Counted from the first letter of the stretch, positions 1 to 7,327 are shown. The stretch: DNA of 12,294 bases from SIG440 sp045532055 (GCA_045532055.1 JAZSFF010000039.1:1-12294), one strand, 5' to 3'. Numbers and translations are program-made. The notes: a model not told the origin generated them from the letters alone.

Positions 1-139
1 ACTTGAGGCATTTATTTAACTGTTGAAATCCTTGGGATTTCTGCCTTATCCCAAAAACCTCTCGGTTTTTGCAAACTTGCACTGCCAACAGTTCACTGAA
101 CTGTCGGCTTAACGTTCCAGCGCCTGGGAAAGTAAGACG
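1..139. other. Non-coding segment with four consecutive hairpins
   Basis: No convincing gene is visible. Four inverted repeats follow one another. Positions 25-31 and 35-41 are a perfect 7-bp stem (GAAATCC/GGATTTC, 3-base loop). Positions 53-59 and 64-70 are AAAAACC/GGTTTTT with a TCTC loop. Positions 84-95 and 97-108 are a 12-bp near-palindrome with one G-T wobble. Positions 115-120 and 124-130 are TTCCAG/CTGGGAA with one bulge. The segment lies just 3' of the minus-strand regulator, so the hairpins could terminate its transcript or form a structured RNA; the AAAAACC/GGTTTTT one is the most terminator-like but has only two GC pairs. On the minus strand the regulator's frame stays open for about 46 codons after its TGA stop. 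I regard that as incidental to the structure. The left edge of the element lies outside the window. Confidence 0.45.
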
Positions 140-340
140 TCACATATCGTCGGTTAAGCCAAGTATATAGTCGGTGGTTGTATTGTAGAATTTTGCTAAC
201 TTTATCAGCACTCCGGTTGGAACGTCCCTTTTGCCTAACTCATAATGAGAATAACATACCTGACTGCAATTTAAGTAATCTGCGATTTCCTTTTGTTTTA
301 AATCTCTATCTTCTCTTAAATCTCTAATTCGACGGTACAT
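140..340 (-). CDS. Small XRE/Cro-family helix-turn-helix regulator
   Basis: This is a 66-residue stand-alone DNA-binding protein of the HTH_3 (Cro/C1/XRE) family. The whole chain is one HTH domain: the helix-turn-helix covers about residues 16-38 (QKEIADYLNCSQ then YSHYELGKR), followed by the usual PTGVLIKLAKFYNTTTDYILGL helix pair at about 41-62. There is no sensor or dimerisation domain. I place the start at the ATG at 340 because an AAGGAA ribosome site ends 9 bases upstream. The GTG at 349 (three codons earlier) touches that site directly and is unlikely to be used. A TATAAT -10 box at 369-364 would start the transcript near 357. The gene is divergent from the SLH surface protein gene, and its upstream region contains a palindrome inside the opposing promoter. 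It may therefore autoregulate or repress that promoter (inference). Similar proteins are common both in mobile elements and as chromosomal regulators, so the target is unknown. Confidence 0.88.
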   Translation of the reverse strand: MYRRIRDLREDRDLKQKEIADYLNCSQVCYSHYELGKRDVPTGVLIKLAKFYNTTTDYILGLTDDM

Positions 341-363
341 TTTTAACACTTCCTTTTGAAATT

Positions 364-395
364 ATTATATTCAAAACAATTTGTAATATTGACAA
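364..395 (-). promoter_or_regulatory. Probable leftward promoter for the XRE regulator
   Basis: On the minus strand a perfect TATAAT lies at 369-364, suitably placed to start a very short leader before the ATG at 340. The best -35 candidate is TTGTCA at 395-390, but the 20-base spacer is longer than ideal. The -35 region physically overlaps the -35 of the rightward promoter, so the two promoters would compete for polymerase. Confidence 0.45.
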
Positions 396-417
396 ATAAA
401 ACAAAATGTTTTATAAT
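389..417 (+). promoter_or_regulatory. Consensus sigma-A promoter reading toward the SLH gene
   Basis: TTGACA at 389-394 and TATAAT at 412-417 are separated by exactly 17 bases, a perfect match to the vegetative consensus. The expected start near 424 gives a leader of about 165 bases before the surface protein ATG at 589. No small gene is evident in that leader. It contains a perfect 14-base palindrome at 437-450 (AAATTTATAAATTT). A second, weaker promoter may lie at 512-538 (TTGGCT and TATGAT, 15 bases apart). A promoter this strong would usually need repression, which fits the palindrome in its spacer. Confidence 0.75.
397..413. promoter_or_regulatory. Candidate operator: inverted repeat between -35 and -10
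   Basis: TAAAACA (397-403), spacer AAA, then TGTTTTA (407-413) form a perfect 7-base inverted repeat that fills the spacer of the consensus promoter. A dimeric Cro/XRE-type repressor bound here would block polymerase. The divergent regulator 60 bases away is the natural candidate (inference). The AT-rich context makes chance palindromes more likely, so confidence is moderate. Confidence 0.45.
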
Positions 418-588
418 AAATGCAGTATAGTGTCGAAAATTTATAAATTTACCAAAAGAAGAGAAAATTTTGTAATAGTGTGGTAGATTTTATAAACAAA
501 GAAATGTATTGTTGGCTTAACAAAGTGAATGATATGATATAAAATTAAAAAAACAAAAAACTTAAAAAATAAAAAAAGGAGTAAAGAA

Positions 589-3500
589 ATGAAGGTTAAC
601 AGAAAAATTTTGGCAGTTATTTTGTCTGTATGTATGCTTTTGACATCTTTTTCAAGTGTTCTGGCAACGACAGGCAAGCACGCTTTTACTGATGTAAAGG
701 CTGATGATTGGTACTATGATGCAGTTTCTTTTGTTAAAGAAAAGGGCCTTATGAACGGAATCAGTGATGCAGCATTTGCTCCTGACGGCACTACAACACG
801 AGGTATGATAGTTACCATTTTGTGGCGCATGTCCAACAGTCCCAAGGCTGAGGGTACACAATTTGATGACGTGAGTGCTAATTATTATTACGCCGAAGCT
901 ATTTTGTGGGCATCTGCCAACGGAATTGTAACCGGATATGGGGATGGAAAATTTGGTCCGGATGACAGTATCACACGCGAACAGCTTGCTGCGATTTTGT
1001 ATCGTTATTCGGGCGAAGTTTATGAAGAAAGCACGGACAAACTTGCTGCATTTACCGATGCAGACGAAATCAGCGATTATGCAAAAACAGCTTTTGCGTG
1101 GGCAGCTTCAAAGGGTTTGATTTCCGGTATGGATGACGGAAGTTTGGCTCCGCAGGGCGGTGCGACCCGCGCTCAGGTTGCAACTGTTTTATATCGTATA
1201 ATTAAAAGTGGAGACGGTGGGACAGAAAATCCTGAAGAGAATAAACCTGAGACTCCGGATGATAGCAAGACCAAACATATTGTAACATTTGACCTTAATT
1301 ATGAAGGAAAAGGAACGTATAAAACGGTTGAGGTGGAATCTGGAAAGACCATTTCTAATCCCGGAAAGCCCAATCGCAGTCAGTATACATTCAATGGTTG
1401 GTTTACGGAGAAAGCGGGCGGCGAAAAGTTTAGCTTTTCGACTCTTGTAACAAAGGACATCACTCTTTATGCTCAGTGGAGCAAGAAGAACGTATCAACC
1501 GGCGGCGGCAGCTCTCATTCGCACAGCTATGGAGAGTGGGCTCCTAACAATGATGGTACTCACAGCAAAAGCTGTACATGTGGAAATACTGTAACAGAGG
1601 ATTGTGTATTGATTCTTGACGCTCCCTGCGATGTTTGCGGTTATACAGACGGAAAGTATCACATTGCAACAGTTACAGAGTTAACAGACTGGGCGGCAAT
1701 TGTCAATGGTGGAAATGATTTCAGTGGCAAAACTGTTGTTTTGGAAGCCGATGTTGATTTGACAGAGGTTGCCTGGACTTCGGTTGGTCCTTTCAGAGGT
1801 ACATTTGACGGACAGGAAAATACTATATCTAATCTTGAAGTAAGCGGTGAAGAATGTGTTGGCTTGTTTGGAAGTGTTGTTGGAACAATTAAGAATGTGG
1901 TTCTTGATACTGCACAGATTTCAGGTAATCACTATGTAGGAGGTATTGCAGGCTATGCTTATGGCGAAATAAGCGGATGTACTGTAAAGAATGCTACAAT
2001 TACCGCAACCCCCAATGAAGTCAGTGATGGTGTTTATGATAACGGCGACAAGGTTGGCGGTATTGTTGGTTATTTGTCGGCTGAACCCACAGGAATTCTC
2101 AAAGATAATACAGTTGAAGAGGTTGAACTAGCAGGCTACCGTGATATCGGCGGTGTTGCAGGCATGGTAAATACTGTTCCAAGTTCATCGGCAACAGTAA
2201 GCGGAAACGAAGTAACAAGCGTTGCTGTTGTTGCGGACCAGACAAAGACCGAGAAATATGGCTATAAGACCCCAAATGCGGGAACTGTTGTAGGCAGAAT
2301 TGATAGCGGTGACAATGTTATTGTAGAGGCAAATACTGTAGCTGATGATGTGACAGTAACTGTTAATGTTGCGGAAACCGACGGAGGTGAGCAGGTTGTT
2401 GCTTCTATTGGAAGCACCACATACAGCTCACTTAGTGCGGCAATCACGGCGGCAACAGACGGTGCCGTAATCAATGTTCTCCCTGTGGAAATTGCAGAAG
2501 CGATTTCTCCCTGGAGCGGGGACAGCACTCATGCTTTGGAAAAGAGCATAACCATTCTTGGAGCAAACTATGCAAGCAACCCATCAAACTCTGACTCGGA
2601 TAACGGCACTGTTTTGACCGGCGGTATGTATCTTGGTTATGATGACAGCAAAACACGCAATCATACCATTACTGTCAAGGGTATTACCTTTAAGGGCAAG
2701 GGCCTTAAGGTTGCAGACCAAACAAATGTTATTATAGAAAACAATAAATTCCTTGATATCACAGAGGGTGATGCGATAACCGTTCTTGACCAGGAATATG
2801 ATGGTCAGGAAGGCTCAGTTATTATAAAGAATAACTATGTTGATGGTGTTACAGAAAGTGGCAAGGTGGGCATAAACCTGCGTAATCCTTATACTGTTTT
2901 GATATCAGGAAACACGGTGAAAAACACCAATCACAATTCTATAACCATTCAGAAAAAAGCAGGCAACCCCGAAAATGCGGGTGAGGTTTCTATAACCGAC
3001 AATGTTTTGGAAAACTGGGGTGTTAATGAGGCGGAGGGCCGTGCTTTGCGTGCTGCATTTGCGGCAACTGAAGAATTTGTCAAGAATGTTGTGTTTACCG
3101 GAAACAAGATGACACATAGTGACGCACCTGAAGAATTTGTTAAAATTACCGGTGCAGACAGCGTTGAAATTGCTGACAGCATCTGGAATAGCGAGGACAT
3201 CAATCCTGTAACTGATTATGTAAAAGAGGGGACACCGTATCTTTTGGTTAGCGGTGGCATTATCACCATAGATGGAACGAGGGTTGCAGGGGTTTCGGAC
3301 TCTGCCGGCTTGGTGAGCGCTATTGAAAATACAGCTGCGAACGCTGAGACAATAATCTATTTGCAGACAGGCGAATATGCTGTACCGCAGATAAGCATCA
3401 ACAACAATAAAAATATTACAATTTTGCCAGTTAAAAATGCTGTGGTTACATTTGACGGACAATTTTTTGCCACCAGCGGTTCACTTACTGTAAAAGGCAT

Positions 3501-4779
3501 CACTATTACAAATGAAAACGCTACCTCAGAGGGTAATTCTAAATCTAAAAACAATGCTGTCAGCGTACGGGGTACTGCGACAGTGAATTTTGAGGATGTT
3601 AAATTTGAACTCAAGAAAGATTCGGGAATTGTTACTTGGTGGGATACAGACGAAGGGACAACAGTTAACCTTAAAAGATGTACTTTTAATGCAAATGGTT
3701 ATCGTCCGTTGCAGTTGACATCAAACGCTACTATTGAAGATTGTATATTCAATAATCCGTATCGCTACGCGGCTCAGTTGACGGCAAACGATGCTGAAAT
3801 CAACTTTAAGAATAACACTATAAACAAGACCGACGATAACAGCAAACCTGTTTATGCTATTCAGCTTACATGTGACTACGGAAACAGAAATTTGGTTATC
3901 AACGGCGGAGGAAATATAATTAATCGTACAGCAGGCGACTATGAAGACGCTCTTTATGTGTGGGAGCCCGGCACCGGAACAAGTAATGGTTTTGTTGATA
4001 TCGATACTATTGAGTTAAATGCTGAAGACGGTGAGTTTAAAGCGCTGATTGGAAACAAACTTTGCGATGTTCAAAATGGCGGTGTTGTGGTTGAAACTGC
4101 TGAAGAATTGAGTACAGTGATAGCTAATGGTGCATCTGTTGTGATATCTGACGATGTGGAATCAACTACAACTGCTATGGGTTATGGACAGGCGGATATC
4201 GTTCAAAATGGTGGAACACTTGACGGAAACAATAAAACCTTGTCAGTAGCAGGTGATGGAGATTATTCGGCTATCTTGACAAGCGGCGGAGAAATCAAAA
4301 ACCTCGCCATAGATAACGGATTCCGTGCGATATTCCTTGCTGACCTTACTGAAGACATGATTCTTAACAATGTAAAAAGCGGCGGAGACGGGGTTGCTTA
4401 CGCAATCAATACCGGAACAATGGTAAATGGTGCTTACAAGCTTATCGCAACCAATTGCGAATTTAATGGCTGGAGCAGTTTTGCATCATTGGAGTCCGCA
4501 AGCTTTGAAAATTGCAGTTTCGGACAGGGAACCTATTATGGAGCTGATGCGGTTGAAGGCAGAGTGGTAAAACCTTATGTAGAAACAGTATTTACCGACT
4601 GTGACTTTATTTCGGGTTTTTATATTGACCTTAGTGCATTGGGCGATACCGAAAAAATAACGCTTGACAACTGCAAGGTTGACGGAGTTGTTATAACAGC
4701 AGAAAATTATGCAGATTTGCTTGAAGCAATAGAACTTAAAGCAGGCAAGACCCTTGAAGATTGTGTAATTTTTGAATAA
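589..4779 (+). CDS. Secreted SLH-domain surface protein with InlB-type repeat and beta-helix
   Basis: This is a 1396-residue exported protein anchored non-covalently to the cell wall. Residues 1-26 are a signal peptide (basic start, hydrophobic core, cleavage probably after VLA). Three SLH domains follow at about 32-205, each with the WYYDAV/YYAEAI/YAKTAF-type helix and a TRGM, TREQ or TRAQ motif; SLH triplets bind secondary cell wall polysaccharide. An acidic Pro-rich linker leads to a Listeria-Bacteroides (InlB B-type) repeat at about 230-298 with the NGWFTE and LYAQW signatures. A Cys/His-rich linker at 310-352 has CTC, a single Cys and CDVC. A GLUG-like region at 400-530 repeats VGLFGSV, VGGIAGY, VGGIVGY and IGGVAGM. 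Three beta-helix stretches follow (about 640-870, 905-1130 and 1170-1396), the first two preceded by short YSSLSAAI/GLVSAIE-type motifs. The start is fixed by AAGGAG 7 bases before the ATG. No catalytic residues are recognisable. It may bind or degrade a glycan, act as an adhesin or be purely structural. Confidence 0.9.
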   Translation: MKVNRKILAVILSVCMLLTSFSSVLATTGKHAFTDVKADDWYYDAVSFVKEKGLMNGISDAAFAPDGTTTRGMIVTILWRMSNSPKAEGTQFDDVSANYYYAEAILWASANGIVTGYGDGKFGPDDSITREQLAAILYRYSGEVYEESTDKLAAFTDADEISDYAKTAFAWAASKGLISGMDDGSLAPQGGATRAQVATVLYRIIKSGDGGTENPEENKPETPDDSKTKHIVTFDLNYEGKGTYKTVEVESGKTISNPGKPNRSQYTFNGWFTEKAGGEKFSFSTLVTKDITLYAQWSKKNVSTGGGSSHSHSYGEWAPNNDGTHSKSCTCGNTVTEDCVLILDAPCDVCGYTDGKYHIATVTELTDWAAIVNGGNDFSGKTVVLEADVDLTEVAWTSVGPFRGTFDGQENTISNLEVSGEECVGLFGSVVGTIKNVVLDTAQISGNHYVGGIAGYAYGEISGCTVKNATITATPNEVSDGVYDNGDKVGGIVGYLSAEPTGILKDNTVEEVELAGYRDIGGVAGMVNTVPSSSATVSGNEVTSVAVVADQTKTEKYGYKTPNAGTVVGRIDSGDNVIVEANTVADDVTVTVNVAETDGGEQVVASIGSTTYSSLSAAITAATDGAVINVLPVEIAEAISPWSGDSTHALEKSITILGANYASNPSNSDSDNGTVLTGGMYLGYDDSKTRNHTITVKGITFKGKGLKVADQTNVIIENNKFLDITEGDAITVLDQEYDGQEGSVIIKNNYVDGVTESGKVGINLRNPYTVLISGNTVKNTNHNSITIQKKAGNPENAGEVSITDNVLENWGVNEAEGRALRAAFAATEEFVKNVVFTGNKMTHSDAPEEFVKITGADSVEIADSIWNSEDINPVTDYVKEGTPYLLVSGGIITIDGTRVAGVSDSAGLVSAIENTAANAETIIYLQTGEYAVPQISINNNKNITILPVKNAVVTFDGQFFATSGSLTVKGITITNENATSEGNSKSKNNAVSVRGTATVNFEDVKFELKKDSGIVTWWDTDEGTTVNLKRCTFNANGYRPLQLTSNATIEDCIFNNPYRYAAQLTANDAEINFKNNTINKTDDNSKPVYAIQLTCDYGNRNLVINGGGNIINRTAGDYEDALYVWEPGTGTSNGFVDIDTIELNAEDGEFKALIGNKLCDVQNGGVVVETAEELSTVIANGASVVISDDVESTTTAMGYGQADIVQNGGTLDGNNKTLSVAGDGDYSAILTSGGEIKNLAIDNGFRAIFLADLTEDMILNNVKSGGDGVAYAINTGTMVNGAYKLIATNCEFNGWSSFASLESASFENCSFGQGTYYGADAVEGRVVKPYVETVFTDCDFISGFYIDLSALGDTEKITLDNCKVDGVVITAENYADLLEAIELKAGKTLEDCVIFE

Positions 4780-4881
4780 GGACTGAATTTAGTGTCGGTT
4801 AAGAGGCTGCGGTAATTAAGGAAATGATTTTTGCGATTGGCGTTGATGGTTTTTCTATAAATTCAAAAAGAATTACTATTT

Positions 4882-4916
4882 CTCTAGCATTTCACATGCT
4901 AAGCGTGAAAGCAGAG
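4882..4916 (+). other. Stem-loop in the 3' region of the SLH transcript
   Basis: TTTCAC (4890-4895) pairs with GTGAAA (4905-4910). Outward of that, GC and CTC pair with GC and GAG across small bulges, giving an imperfect hairpin with a 9-base loop. It has no U-tract, so it is not a terminator. It lies in the roughly 230 bases between the SLH stop and the strong terminator at 5009. The rest of 4780-5008 shows no gene, only an 18-codon frame at 4936-4992. The segment may be a long 3' untranslated region or the trace of a lost small gene. Confidence 0.3.
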
Positions 4917-5008
4917 GTATAAAAAGAAAGAAAAAATGTTAAGAAGAACGAACGGTAATAGTCAAGGAATATTTTCATGCCTTATTTTCTAGAAAGAATA
5001 AATCAAAT

Positions 5009-5042
5009 CGGCTGCGACAAAATTTGTCGCAGCCGGTTTTTT
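5009..5042 (+). terminator. Strong intrinsic terminator after the SLH gene
   Basis: CGGCTGCGACAAA (5009-5021) pairs perfectly with TTTGTCGCAGCCG (5023-5035), and a run of six T follows at 5037-5042. The very stable GC-rich stem with a U-tract makes this an unambiguous rightward terminator. It ends transcription from the surface protein gene and insulates comB. From 5043 to the comB start I see no gene, only the comB promoter and leader. Confidence 0.93.
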
Positions 5043-5114
5043 GATGAGTCTGTGTTTGCGTTCACCAGGGGTAGCATAAGCGTGTTGCGGATGATAAAAT
5101 TTGGAATTATTAGC

Positions 5115-5143
5115 TTGCTATTTATAAACTACTATGGTATAAT
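5115..5143 (+). promoter_or_regulatory. Extended -10 promoter for comB
   Basis: TTGCTA (5115-5120) and TATAAT (5138-5143) are 17 bases apart, with a TGG immediately before the -10 (extended -10 form). The start near 5150 gives a leader of about 150 bases before comB. Within the leader ACCCAG...CAGGGT at 5251-5266 can form a small hairpin about 17 bases upstream of the ribosome site, and a 22-codon frame runs from 5216 into that ribosome site. No known riboswitch class is recognisable. Confidence 0.72.
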
Positions 5144-5299
5144 TAGTATAAATAAATTATTCAAAAAACTTAACAATCAAAAATACGATATCTTTGGACA
5201 AATTATCAAGAAGAGATGTGGCACGATTTGTTCTTGTGTTTGTTGACAAAACCCAGAAAACAGGGTGCTTGGCTGTTGTATTGAAAGGAGAGAATATCA

Positions 5300-5977
5300 A
5301 TGAACATTGAAATACTTCATATGATAGATGGAGCAAAAAGGGCAAAAGGAATAACTGTTATAATAGATGTTTTCAGAGCATTTTCCGTTGAAGCCTATTT
5401 TTTTGCAGGTGGCGCAAAAGAGATAATCCCGGTCGGTGATGTGGATCTTGCATACAAGTTGAAAGAGGAAAATCCAGAGTTTATTCTTGCGGGGGAAAGG
5501 CACGGGGAAATCCTGCCCGGTTTTGATGTAGGCAATTCCCCGTTTGATGTTACGAAACTTGACTGTCAAGGCAAAACCGTAGTTCACACAACAAGTGCGG
5601 GAACACAGGGAATTGCAAATGCAGTAAACGCCGACGAAATTCTTGGGGCATCACTTGTAAATGCCAAGGCAACTGCAATGTACATCAAAAGCAAAAATCC
5701 CGAAAATGTTTCACTCGTATGTATGGGACTTGAGGCACTTTCCCAGACAGAGGAAGACAATCTGTGCGCTGATTACATAAAAAGTATCCTTGAGGGGACA
5801 AGTATTGATATGAAAACTGAAGTTGAAAATCTTAAATATACCTCTGGTGCAAAGTTTTTTGACAAAGCGCAGAATGGTGTATTTCCAGAAGAGGACTTCG
5901 GCATGTGTACTCAGGTTGATAAGTTTGATTTCGTTATGAAGATGACAGAAAACGGAATTATGAAAAAGGTTGGCTGA
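5300..5977 (+). CDS. comB: ComB-family 2-phosphosulfolactate phosphatase-like protein
   Basis: At 225 residues this is a full-length member of the ComB family (PF04029). In methanogens ComB is a Mg-dependent phosphatase that converts 2-phosphosulfolactate to sulfolactate for coenzyme M synthesis. Family motifs appear in order: IDVFRA (22-27), AGERHGEILPGFDVGNSP (64-81), TTSAGTQG (97-104), GASLVNA (116-122) and an acidic EEDNLCADYI (151-160). There is no signal peptide or membrane segment, so it is cytoplasmic. The ATG is supported by AAAGGAG 9 bases upstream. The gene stands alone between its own promoter and two terminators, with no comA, comC or comDE genes around it. Clostridial homologues are known and one has been crystallised, but coenzyme M is not expected in this group, so the physiological substrate may be a different phosphorylated hydroxy acid. 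The family assignment is firm; the reaction in this organism is inferred. Confidence 0.9.
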   Translation: MNIEILHMIDGAKRAKGITVIIDVFRAFSVEAYFFAGGAKEIIPVGDVDLAYKLKEENPEFILAGERHGEILPGFDVGNSPFDVTKLDCQGKTVVHTTSAGTQGIANAVNADEILGASLVNAKATAMYIKSKNPENVSLVCMGLEALSQTEEDNLCADYIKSILEGTSIDMKTEVENLKYTSGAKFFDKAQNGVFPEEDFGMCTQVDKFDFVMKMTENGIMKKVG

Positions 5978-6024
5978 TATAAGACAAAGAGACAAGGCAA
6001 GGAACCAGTTTTGGAATTCTACAC

Positions 6025-6053
6025 AAAAGACGTGCCGTGAGCGCGTCTTTTAA
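6025..6053 (+). terminator. Intrinsic terminator of comB
   Basis: AAAAGACGTGC (6025-6035) pairs with GCGCGTCTTTT (6041-6051), including one T-G wobble, around a CGTGA loop. The 3' arm ends in TTTT. It lies 48 bases after the comB stop and is well formed for rightward termination. Confidence 0.75.
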
Positions 6054-6100
6054 CGCTCTGGCATCGATGGAACTTCACCAAAACAAATTTTGATTTATTT

Positions 6101-6134
6101 AAAAAGCCTCGCTTCAATTGAAGTGAGGCTTTTT
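6101..6134. terminator. Bidirectional terminator between convergent units
   Basis: AAAAAGCCTCGCTTCAA (6101-6117) pairs with TTGAAGTGAGGCTTTTT (6118-6134), with one G-T wobble. The flanking A5 and T5 runs let it work in both directions. It sits between comB (rightward) and the SGNH gene (leftward). The remaining sequence 6135-6240 downstream of the SGNH gene shows nothing recognisable. Confidence 0.9.
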
Positions 6135-6240
6135 CATATACTCCATTGTTTCTCCTGTTTCCAAAAAGATTCGGCACAGCCATCAGCTCAGGAACCCTAT
6201 TTTGGTATCTGCAATGGTATTTTCTTGTGGTTCAATTGTT

Positions 6241-7314
6241 TTAACGATACTTTGGTGAACTAAGGATGTTAGGATATTTTTCCTTTACGTATTCGATTTT
6301 ATCCCTTATTCCTATAGCGTTTGATTCAATGGTTTCCATATCTTTCACCAAGAACTGTTGCTCTGCAAAACAAGTGACCATGAATTCGTTAATATCTTCA
6401 GAATAATGAGTGATGTCTTTATAATAAGACAGATCAATGGTTTGGTCGATGTTTTGGAAGTCATAAATGTTAATATTATCATATTTTTCTGACACTTCGT
6501 AAAAATATTTCTTTGCGGTCAGTAATTCGTCTATGTAATTTTTATATTCACAGTCTTCCCAGTAAAACGCGGAGTATGGGGGAAAAAAGAAATAGTATGT
6601 GGTGTTATCGCTAATACACAAAAAGAAATCATCAATGTTGTTTTTCAGTCGTTCATTTAGATTATTTAGATTGATTTCACTCAGACCACGGCCAGCATTG
6701 AGCATGTGCTCAAACAAAACATCTTCTCCAAATTCATAGCGGTCATTCCAATAACCCATTTTATTGATATCGGCCTTTGATGACAGCATAGGTGGAATGG
6801 GTTTGCCAAATGCTTTAAGCGATTTGCTTCCAATAGCAAGTGGAAGAAAATGCGTATATACATCACTGCTCAACAAGTATTTATAGTCATTGATATAGCC
6901 GTCATATAGGTACTCGGGGAATTTGGTTGAGGGCTCTTCTTCTGCCAATTTGTGCAAATCTATTCCTACAAACATTGTTTTGCATTTTCCGCTCTTGTTG
7001 ACAAGCTCCATATTAAGTTTGTAATCGGCCAGATTCATTCCGCCCATAGTCACTTTGATGGCGTTTAACCCCATTTGATTTTTAAAATCCTGCAAATCAA
7101 AATTTTGGGTCATTGATGAGCCCATTACAACGGAATCATATTCGTAGTTCTTTATTAGTCCTGCAGAAGAATATCTGGGGGCCAGAAAGTAATTGTCATC
7201 AGCTGAATAATGATATTGATATAGCGGGTCAAAAATATATGTTATTAATGATAAGATCAGCAACAGGCAGATGCTTATAGTAAAAGTTGTAAGTATCCAC
7301 TTTTTTGAACTCAT
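6241..7314 (-). CDS. Membrane-anchored SGNH/DltD-AlgJ-like O-acyltransferase partner
   Basis: This 357-residue protein has one N-terminal membrane helix (about residues 7-28) and an extracytoplasmic remainder. The SGNH-hydrolase pattern is visible. GSS at 65-67 (in VVMGSSMTQN) supplies the probable nucleophilic Ser67 in the position of GDS. GGMN lies at 91-94, VGID at 116-119, and a C-terminal DITH (Asp300, His303) forms the usual DxxH pair. That layout matches DltD/AlgJ/PatB-like partners of MBOAT proteins, which take an acetyl group handed across the membrane and place it on a polysaccharide or wall polymer. The start is supported by AGGAGG 5 bases upstream. The ribosome site lies in the 13-base gap after the MBOAT gene, so the pair is co-transcribed and probably translationally coupled. 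The family assignment comes from motifs and context; the polymer substrate is unknown. It is the last gene of the unit, ahead of the shared terminator at 6101-6134. Confidence 0.8.
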   Translation of the reverse strand: MSSKKWILTTFTISICLLLILSLITYIFDPLYQYHYSADDNYFLAPRYSSAGLIKNYEYDSVVMGSSMTQNFDLQDFKNQMGLNAIKVTMGGMNLADYKLNMELVNKSGKCKTMFVGIDLHKLAEEEPSTKFPEYLYDGYINDYKYLLSSDVYTHFLPLAIGSKSLKAFGKPIPPMLSSKADINKMGYWNDRYEFGEDVLFEHMLNAGRGLSEINLNNLNERLKNNIDDFFLCISDNTTYYFFFPPYSAFYWEDCEYKNYIDELLTAKKYFYEVSEKYDNINIYDFQNIDQTIDLSYYKDITHYSEDINEFMVTCFAEQQFLVKDMETIESNAIGIRDKIEYVKEKYPNILSSPKYR

Positions 7315-7327
7315 ACATACCTCCTAA

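Noticed and set aside
25..130. Considered as a CRISPR array or integron attC site
   Set aside because: The four stems differ in sequence and spacing, no direct repeat of 23-40 bases recurs, and no attC core pattern is seen.
424..588. Considered as a riboswitch leader for the SLH gene
   Set aside because: The sequence is A/T-rich with a palindrome, but no conserved core of a known riboswitch and no terminator/antiterminator pair is recognisable.
441..677. Minus-strand 78-residue frame across the SLH gene start
   Set aside because: It is Phe/Leu/Ile-rich only because the leader is AT-rich, it overlaps the signal peptide coding region and ribosome site of the SLH gene, and it has no ribosome site of its own.
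2262..3614. Several minus-strand frames of 61-185 residues inside the SLH gene
   Set aside because: They lie antisense to a continuous, well-supported coding frame, show no family motifs and reflect its repetitive composition.
4936..4992. 18-codon frame beginning MLRRTNGNSQG in the SLH 3' region
   Set aside because: It is very short and preceded only by an A-rich run without a clear Shine-Dalgarno; there is no recognisable peptide family.
4977..5246. 89-residue plus-strand frame
   Set aside because: It reads straight through the strong terminator hairpin and the comB promoter, and it lacks a ribosome site.
5157..5587. Minus-strand frames over the comB leader and gene
   Set aside because: They are antisense to comB and its ribosome site, with no motifs.
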